Assembly (NCBI RefSeq): GCF_901000735.1
Contig: NC_081549.1
Coordinates: 1-64,000 of the forward strand
Source of the DNA: Corylus avellana
Taxonomy: Eukaryota; Streptophyta; Magnoliopsida; Fagales; Betulaceae
Direction: 5' to 3'
Length of the DNA stretch: 64,000 nucleotides
The notes below the pieces were generated by a model. That model was not told the origin of the DNA. It did no database searches and was given only the letters and a program-made list of their open reading frames with translations. Position 1 is the stretch's first letter. Each line of letters starts with the position of its first letter. Positions 57,793-64,000 of this stretch are shown here, piece after piece. A program made the translations under genes and the position numbers.

Positions 57793-57896
57793 TCTCCAAA
57801 AGGTAGCTCAATCGGCTGAGACTACGCTTAATGAAGCAGAGGTCACTAGTTCGAATCTCTCTCATTCTCTTGTGCGGACATGTAAAAAAAAAAAAT
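57793..57896 (+). mobile_element. tRNA-derived SINE with 14-bp target duplication
   Basis: Box A-like TAGCTCAATCGG (57804-57815) and box B AGTTCGAATCT (57848-57858) are followed by a poly(A) tail. The perfect direct repeat TTGCAAAATAGGTG flanks it (57779-57792, 57897-57910), showing retroposition. Confidence 0.9.
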
Positions 57897-58282
57897 TTGC
57901 AAAATAGGTGGCAATTAAGATAAGTGAAGCTTTTCCTAAATAATATTAATAATTTCCTCGTCTACTTTCTAGAAACAACTTTGTGTAGACTTTACACTTA
58001 AAAATTTAATCACCGGCATATTTGGAAGTCTCTGTGTGCACATGCTGGAAAAAAAGCCTTACGTTATGCAAATTCATTTTCAGCCAAAAAAGGAAAAAGA
58101 AGAAATAAAAGTAGGATTTTTTTGTAAAATTTCATTAGTGGTAGAGAGAGCAGCGAGCGACGACAGCACGCACTCTCCAGAAAGAAGGAAAGAGCAAAAA
58201 AGGCAGTAGTAGCAGTAGCATCTCATAACTGCCTCTGCCCCCCAAAAACGGCATCGTGATTGCGAGTCTCCGATCTGGCGTT

Positions 58283-58412
58283 ATGAACGTATCTTTCTTT
58301 ACTTTTTCTCCGCACAGATGAGATACTGATTGATTGTTAGAACAATTCGTAATTCTCCATTACATCGCATTGCATGTTGTCGTCCTCGTCGTCCTCATCA
58401 TCAGTGTCATAA
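58283..58412 (+). promoter_or_regulatory. Upstream ORFs in the apyrase leader
   Basis: Three short ATG frames lie before the main start: 58283-58321 (12 codons), 58318-58329 (3 codons, overlapping) and 58374-58412 (12 codons, mostly Ser). If this region is transcribed as leader, they could reduce translation of the main frame. No transcript evidence is available. Confidence 0.4.
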
Positions 58413-58648
58413 TCATTTGTAAATAGGAGGAGAAGTAATAAAACAGAAAATAAAAAGGAAAGAATCGGTGGGAGTCGAAATCGGGAGAGCTGGAGCCCGT
58501 ACAGGAATCCCAGTCCTTGAAGGCTACTCCCGCCGCCGCTGCCGGAAACGGACAGATCCGGTACAGATCCCCCTCGTCCGCCGAATTGCTAGAGGGTCAG
58601 TCCACATCTCCAACCGATCATCAACAAGAGGCTCTGGAATTCGAGAAA

Positions 58649-61600
58649 ATGCTAAAGCGGCCAGGCCTCCGCCACGAGTCCTTGTCGGACAAGATCTACC
58701 GCTTCCGAGGGGTATTGCTCATAGTATCTGTGCCGCTCCTCCTCATCACCTTCGTCCTCTTCCTGATGCCTGCCACTTCTCCCTCCCAGTCCCTCAGCAT
58801 CCGCAAGGTACCCTCCGATCTCAGATCCCCAAAGTCCTACGCCGTTATCTTCGACGCCGGTAGCTCCGGCAGCCGTGTACACGTCTTCTGCTTTGATCAT
58901 CGTCTCGATCTCCTTCCCATCGGCAAAGATCTAGAGCTCTTCGTGCAGGTACTGATACTACACCTTCACCGTTACCCATTCAACTCGATTGCGGTCCACT
59001 CCTTGCTACGTTTGCTTATTTCACTTACCATTGTAGATAAAGCCGGGTTTGAGTGCGTTTGCCAATGACCCGCGGGAGGCTGCCAATTCTCTGGTTACAC
59101 TATTGGATCAAGCCCAAAATGTCGTTCCCAAAGATTTGCGTCCCAAGACGCCTGTTCGTGTTGGGGTCCGTAGTATTTCTTAAAATGCCTTTCTTTCCCC
59201 TTTTTGTTGCTCGCTTTCATTTCTTTTCATTTCATTTGTACTCCATTTGCTTTCGTATAGAAATTGGATTTTGATGTCAATTTCAGGCAACTGCAGGCTT
59301 AAGGGCCTTGGGTGGCGATGCCTCCGATCGAATCTTGCAAGCGGTAAAATTTTACTTCTTATTTATCGTATTCATTGCTATTTCCAGAATCTTAAGCCTT
59401 CAATTTATGTGGAGTTGCCTAAAACTTTGACTCTTTAAGGTTAGAGATCTTCTGAAACATAGAAGCACTCTGAAATCTGAGCCCAATGGAGTTGCTGTTA
59501 TCGATGGAACGCAAGAAGGCTCTTTTCAGTGGGTATGGTGCTTAAACTTACTATCTTGCTTCTTCCTCTACTAGTGGTTGAATTGATGCTTTCAAATTTT
59601 ACTTCTTATTCTTTTTAATGATGAAGCTGTTGTATTAACGATCTTGGGGGCCTGACTGTTGAAAATAGTGAAGTTTTACTTAAATTAGTTTTAAATCCTC
59701 TTATAAGTTATAAGTTTGTTGGCCTATTAGGCTATGTGAGTGTCTGCATTCTTTTATTCTAGGACTCAAGTATAGAGAGCGGGTGTAAGACTCTTTCCTA
59801 TATTCAATACATGCCCTTCTTAGTGGTAGAATTGATTGCGTCTGACACCGGCCTTTCTCCTTTTGAGAACCCACAGTAGAGTTTTCAACCCACTTGTTGA
59901 TAAAAAAAAAAAAGCTCCACCAAAACCCAGTAATAACGTGCACAGTTTATCATGCATTTTAGTTGACACCTTGGATTGTGAAGGAGTTGATCCACAAACT
60001 ACAAAGGCACTCTGCAATTGTTCCATGCTATTGACTTCTTCACAAACAGTCTGGACATTGCTTCTGTGACATTTTCACTGTTACAATTTATCCTGATAAA
60101 CATAAGTTTATTTCATTTCTTCTTCTTCTTCTTCTTCTTCTTCTTCTTCTCTCTCTCTCTCTCTCTCTTTCTGGTTGAATTTCTTTCAAATTAAAAAATT
60201 TGCACACAAGCTTTGAAACTCTTGTAGTCTTTCACTTTAACTATTATTTGTGGACTAATCCGAGTAATATTAATCTGCATTAATTGCAAGGCTTTTCAAA
60301 GCTTGGTTTCACCTAATATTCTTCAGGACTTCTGTTAGCCACAAGAGCTGCATTGTTACCTTGCTTTCCCATCACAATAGCAAGTTTATTGTTGGTGAAA
60401 ATATTAACACTTTCAATCTGAGCCTACAGGAAGTCCTCATCAGTAACTTTGTAAAGATTAATGTTAGTCCTATGAGTTAGAAAAATTATGAGATTTTAAA
60501 AGCCCCTTTTTTGGGACCAAGTGATGAGCACACTATTAATCCTTAGGAAATTCTAGACAGTTTTATCCCTTTTGTTTTCTCCATTTTTTCTCTCTTGGCT
60601 TTTGATTGGGCAGTGGATATCTTGTGTTCGTTTTTTCTATTTGTTATACTCCTTTAGAGTGAGAAGGGAAGGTGAAGACAAGCTTTGGTAGGCCCCTTCA
60701 AACAAAGGGGTGTCAATGTTAGCTCTTTTTATAGCGTCCTTGTCTGTAATGATGGGATTTTTTTTTGTTGGAAGAGTATTTGATAGACCAAGGTTCATTT
60801 GAGAGTGGTTTTTTATTTTTTTATTTTATTTTTTCTCGCTTGGTTGGCGTGTTTAGGGAAGATTCTTACCATGGACAACCTTAGGAAGTGGCATGTCATT
60901 GTGATCAATAGGTGTTGCATGTGCAAGAGAGATGGAGAGTCCATAGACCATCGTCTTCTCCGCTATGGAATGCTTTTTTCAGTCACTTTGGGCTGTCCTG
61001 GGTTATGTCTAGTTGCATGATTGATTTGTTTGCATGCTGGTGGATTTGTAGTAGCTCTCGAGTGCTGTTGTGTGGAAGATAGTACCCTTTTGCATTTTTT
61101 GTGCCTGTGCAGGGAAAGAAACGATTGAAATTTCAAGGACCGCAGGAGGACGTTGGAGGAATTTAAGTCATTTTTTATTCTCTTCATACTTGGACAACTA
61201 CATTTGTAGATCCTTTGGTGATTAGTTTTAATGATTTTCTTGTTCTTTTTTCTCCTTCTAGATAGGTATCTCTCTTGTATACTTTCCTGTGTACTTAGGT
61301 TGTGCTTGCGCTTTTAATGATATTCAACGTACTAGGATCAGGCCCGTCCTTACACTTTTTTAAAAAATCGTTTACTTACAAAAGAAACATCTTCTGAAGC
61401 ATGCTTATCGTGTTGTCTTTGCACTTTTAATGATTTCTAGGTTCATTCAATGAAGATATATGTTTTACTCTAGTGGGGCCCCTAAAAATAAAATTGTGAA
61501 TCCTGAGAGTATGTCAACAAGTCGACAGTGGAAGTAGTTGGTATATCAATGATGTCCTTCAGCTCATAAACTATTTACCTTAAATTTTGGAACATGGGAA

Positions 61601-63944
61601 AAGAGCTTACTTATTATCTAGTAATTCGTGTCTTTGGGGAAAGAGACCTGGGTTGATCAAATTTGGACTTCTTTCGCATTGTGCCATGGTGAGGAAGATG
61701 TGGTCATTGGTGCTGTCATTATATGGAGTGCTGTAATGATTTGTCTTATTTAGATGATATGAGGAGAGAGTCAGAGAGGAACAATTGAGCTGTCAATGGT
61801 GTAGAGCGTAATTTGGATGATCTGAAGTCCATGTTCCTAACATTGTGCCATGGTGCCATGGTGAGGAAGATGTGGTCATTGGTGCTGTCATTATATGGAG
61901 TGCTGTAATGATTTGTCTTATTTGGATGATATGAGGAGAGAGTGGATTGATCTGAAGTCCATGTTCCTAACATTGTGCCATGGTGCCATGGTGAGGAAGA
62001 TGTGGTCATTGGTGCTGTCATTATATGGAGTGCTGTAATGATTTGTCTTATTTGGATGATATGAGGAGAGAGTCAGAGAGGAACAATTGAGCAGTCAATG
62101 GTGTAGAGCTTAATTTGGATGATCTGAAGTCTATGTTCCTAACATCTTTATACAATTGGATGAATGCATTAGGAAGCCTCCATTCATTGTCATTCTTTCT
62201 TGGGCTTTGCTGCTTCTATGAATTTTAGGTCATAATTGTTTGGAGGCTAATTTCTATACCTCCTATATACTTTTTCTACTTATTTTATAATATTATTTCT
62301 ATTAATTATCAATAAAAAAAGAACGGAAATATTGAGAAGCAATTATACCTTCTTCCACAATGTTAGAAGCCCTATAATTACAAGTAGGAGGGAACGGTGG
62401 TAAATGTCCTGCAGTTGCTCTGAAGAAAAATAGCAAATTTTTTTGGCAGAACGTCAGAGTGTACTTAGAGCTGAGTTTTGCGGGGTGGGGGATAATAAAA
62501 GCATGGGAGTCCCATCAGAACCAGTAGATATTTAGATAAATAAAGTAAAGAAGTTGTTCCTTTAACTGGATTCTATGACTCAGCCTCAATGATAGCAGGG
62601 CAAAGATTAATTGCTGGGATTGAGGTCCTGTTGCCTTTTTGAGCTTTCTGCCATTCAAGGCCTTCAGGTTTGTGGAGAGTATGCGAAGTCCAAGCCTTAA
62701 ATGCTGAACTGGGCTGTGGACAGAAGATCAGATGTTATCTTGCTCTAAAAAATTTTAGCATGTCCCAAGCAGATCTTGCAAAAATTTATATGGCTCCCTA
62801 ATAGGATGAATTCTTGTTCTAGCCTGGTGGTTTTACTTAAACCAAATGGATCAGTTTGTGATCATGTAGTTCCTTTGAAGGAAGATGTGGTCATGCATTG
62901 GTACAAGAGCTTTTCTTTGTCTAGAACTGAAGATGGTGATGTGTATTGGGCTGTGTTGTTTCTTAATTTCAAGTGAATTTGAGAAACGTCTGGATACACT
63001 CAAGAATTATTTAGTGAGTCATCAGTTGCTACTATAAAAACCAAGGGAGGAGAAAATTTTTAGCTAATAATAGAACAGGGAATATATTGTTATGTTCTCA
63101 TTCATAATAATTACTGTTTTATACTCATCCAAATAAGGACATTTTTGTTAAAAAGAAAAAAGAAAAATTGGTGTTAATTAACATGAGAACCATATATGAA
63201 GACTGAAACATGAAAGAAAAGTCTTCAGGAAAGCATGTTGCCACTTCCGCAGATTCTTATAAACTGAATGGAACATTAGCATCTTTTGTATTCTATTCTA
63301 TGGACCATGGAGTATACGTGATTATCCATCTTGTCTTAGGTTGCCTCTTGTTTTTCAGGTCACAATAAACTATCTACTAGGGAATTTGGGGAAGAAATAC
63401 TCAAATACAGTTGGAGTAGTTGACCTTGGAGGTGGATCTGTTCAAATGGCATATGCTATCTCGGAGACAGATGTGGCAAATGCACCAAGGATATCAGATG
63501 GAGAGGATTCATATGTAAAGGAAATGTATCTTATGGGAACAAAATATTTCCTCTATGTTCACAGGTGTTCTTCTTTCTTTTAGTGAAATTATTTCGTGAT
63601 TTTATGATAGATGAATTGTTGATGTATTGACTCATCGGCCTGACTGTTCCTGTGGTTCCTTGTTTTGGTTATTGAGTGATGTTGCATATCTTCATATTAG
63701 CTTCTCAGTTGTTGCTAAAGATCTTATTATTTCCCTTGACTGCTTGATGGTTCATTGATCTCTGATATAAAGTAACAATTATTTCTATTATTTCATCTGT
63801 CTATATATTTTTTTATGTAGAATATTGACATGGTTTTGAACCATGTATGCAGTTACTTGCATTATGGCTTACTAGCCGCACGGGCAGAGATTTTGAAGGT
63901 TTCTGAAGGCTCTAGCAACCCTTGCATCTTAGTTGGCTATCATG
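58649..63944 (+). CDS. APY: Apyrase (GDA1/CD39 nucleoside di/triphosphatase), APY1/2 type, 5' part
   Basis: Exons 58649-58948, 59037-59165, 59287-59343, 59440-59532, 63359-63564 and 63853-63944; the rest lies beyond the window. Junctions are GT-AG and the first four are in phase 0. ATG 58649 starts [21 protein letters not shown], like family N termini, followed by a membrane anchor (residues 21-41). Apyrase conserved regions appear in order: DAGSSGSR (from residue 69), ATAGLRAL (from 144), [10 protein letters not shown] (from 184) and [14 protein letters not shown] (Asp215). The [19 protein letters not shown] block is APY1/2-like. Members hydrolyse NTP and NDP in the Golgi lumen or outside the cell and affect growth and extracellular ATP. 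The frame is also open upstream to 58454 without an ATG. Intron 4 is 3826 bp. Confidence 0.94.
60118..60168 (+). repeat. (TTC)n(CT)n microsatellite
   Basis: Eleven TTC units followed by CT dinucleotides inside apyrase intron 4. Confidence 0.95.
60830..61335 (+). mobile_element. LINE 3' fragment in apyrase intron 4
   Basis: The broken frame has [18 protein letters not shown] and [10 protein letters not shown], the zf-RVT domain at the end of plant L1 ORF2. Shifted frames then give ERTLEEF- and LYTWT-like words typical of the ORF2 C terminus. It is 5' truncated, as is usual for LINE insertions. Confidence 0.8.
61681..62145 (+). repeat. Three-copy tandem repeat (~172, 130, ~163 bp)
   Basis: Units begin GTGCCATGGTGAGGAAG at 61681, 61853 and 61983. 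The middle copy lacks an internal ~40-bp block present in the other two. The copies are nearly identical, pointing to recent duplication. Confidence 0.93.
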
Positions 63945-64000
63945 GTATGTTGAACTCCTTTTTACACTAGGGCTGATATTGTGACAGCACTGGTTTTTAA

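Larger units (their letters stand above)
54653..58648. other. Intergenic region between SIP1 and apyrase
   Basis: No further gene recognised. It contains the SIP1 3' UTR, a poly-T run (54731-54754), a MITE (55511-55698), a short tandem block (about 56106-56185), GC-rich repeat-like sequence (56395-56830), a SINE (57793-57896) and the apyrase promoter and leader. Confidence 0.6.
59533..63358 (+). other. Apyrase intron 4 (3.8 kb)
   Basis: Between conserved exons 4 and 5. It contains a (TTC)n(CT)n microsatellite (60118-60168), a LINE 3' fragment (60830-61335) and a three-copy tandem repeat (61681-62145). Nothing else recognised. Confidence 0.85.

Noticed and set aside
57793..57896. A tRNA gene, from the box A and box B sequences
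   Set aside because: The segment does not fold as a complete cloverleaf, has a poly(A) tail and is flanked by a 14-bp target duplication, so it is a SINE. The same reasoning applies to 53062-53168.
58468..58863. A 131-codon frame starting at a GTG over the first apyrase exon
   Set aside because: It is the shadow frame of the conserved apyrase exon and has no ATG.
59836..60069. A 77-codon frame in apyrase intron 4 as a separate gene
   Set aside because: It starts within intron sequence without ATG support from a family match, and I recognise no domain. It is probably an old retroelement scrap.
1..64000. CRISPR arrays, bacterial operons, ribosomal RNA genes
   Set aside because: No spaced short direct repeats of CRISPR type and no rRNA-like sequence were seen. 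The content is plant nuclear.

Overview
The window is nuclear DNA from a flowering plant, most likely a eudicot and plausibly a woody one. The genes have spliceosomal GT-AG introns, the three proteins are typical plant families (KNOLLE-type syntaxin, SIP-type aquaporin, apyrase), and about two thirds of the sequence is plant transposable elements (Ty1/copia, Ty3/gypsy-type LTRs, L1-like LINE, TRIM, MULE-type MITEs, tRNA-derived SINEs, a caulimovirid-like pararetroviral copy). I cannot name the species from the sequence.

Layout. Bases 1-42975 are one giant inverted duplication: the left arm (1-15362) reappears as its reverse complement in the right arm (24431-42975). Each arm holds, from its outer end inward, a short unrecognised fragment, a heavily decayed copia element, a broken pararetrovirus-like element whose coding part is flanked by two inverted copies of its own promoter/primer-binding region, the 5' end of a LINE, and a non-autonomous LTR retrotransposon inserted in that LINE. 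The central spacer (15363-24430) carries the rest of that retrotransposon, the rest of the LINE (interrupted again by a solo LTR and a TRIM), AT-rich repeats and two N gaps. The 100-N gap cuts the right arm in the middle of an LTR. The right arm carries two extra LTR-type insertions with clean 5-bp target duplications. The two arms have different stop codons in otherwise shared reading frames. This fits either a real young palindrome or two haplotype contigs joined head to head by scaffolding.

Bases 42976-64000 are ordinary genic DNA with three genes. A KNOLLE/SYP111 cytokinesis syntaxin lies on the minus strand, with a cluster of three AACGGCTA mitosis-specific promoter motifs. A three-exon SIP1 aquaporin lies on the plus strand, with a 6.3-kb second intron full of small transposons. 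The 5' part of an APY1/2-type apyrase lies on the plus strand and runs off the window end. They are not an operon or pathway. The first two diverge from a repeat-rich intergenic region, and the third follows about 4 kb downstream. Small non-autonomous elements (MITEs, SINEs, a second TRIM) are dispersed through introns and spacers.

I did not find a clear new multi-gene system. The most unusual items are the palindrome itself, the pararetroviral copy with opposed promoter/PBS regions and a deleted polymerase, and the clustered CGATCG-centred motif in the non-autonomous LTR element.
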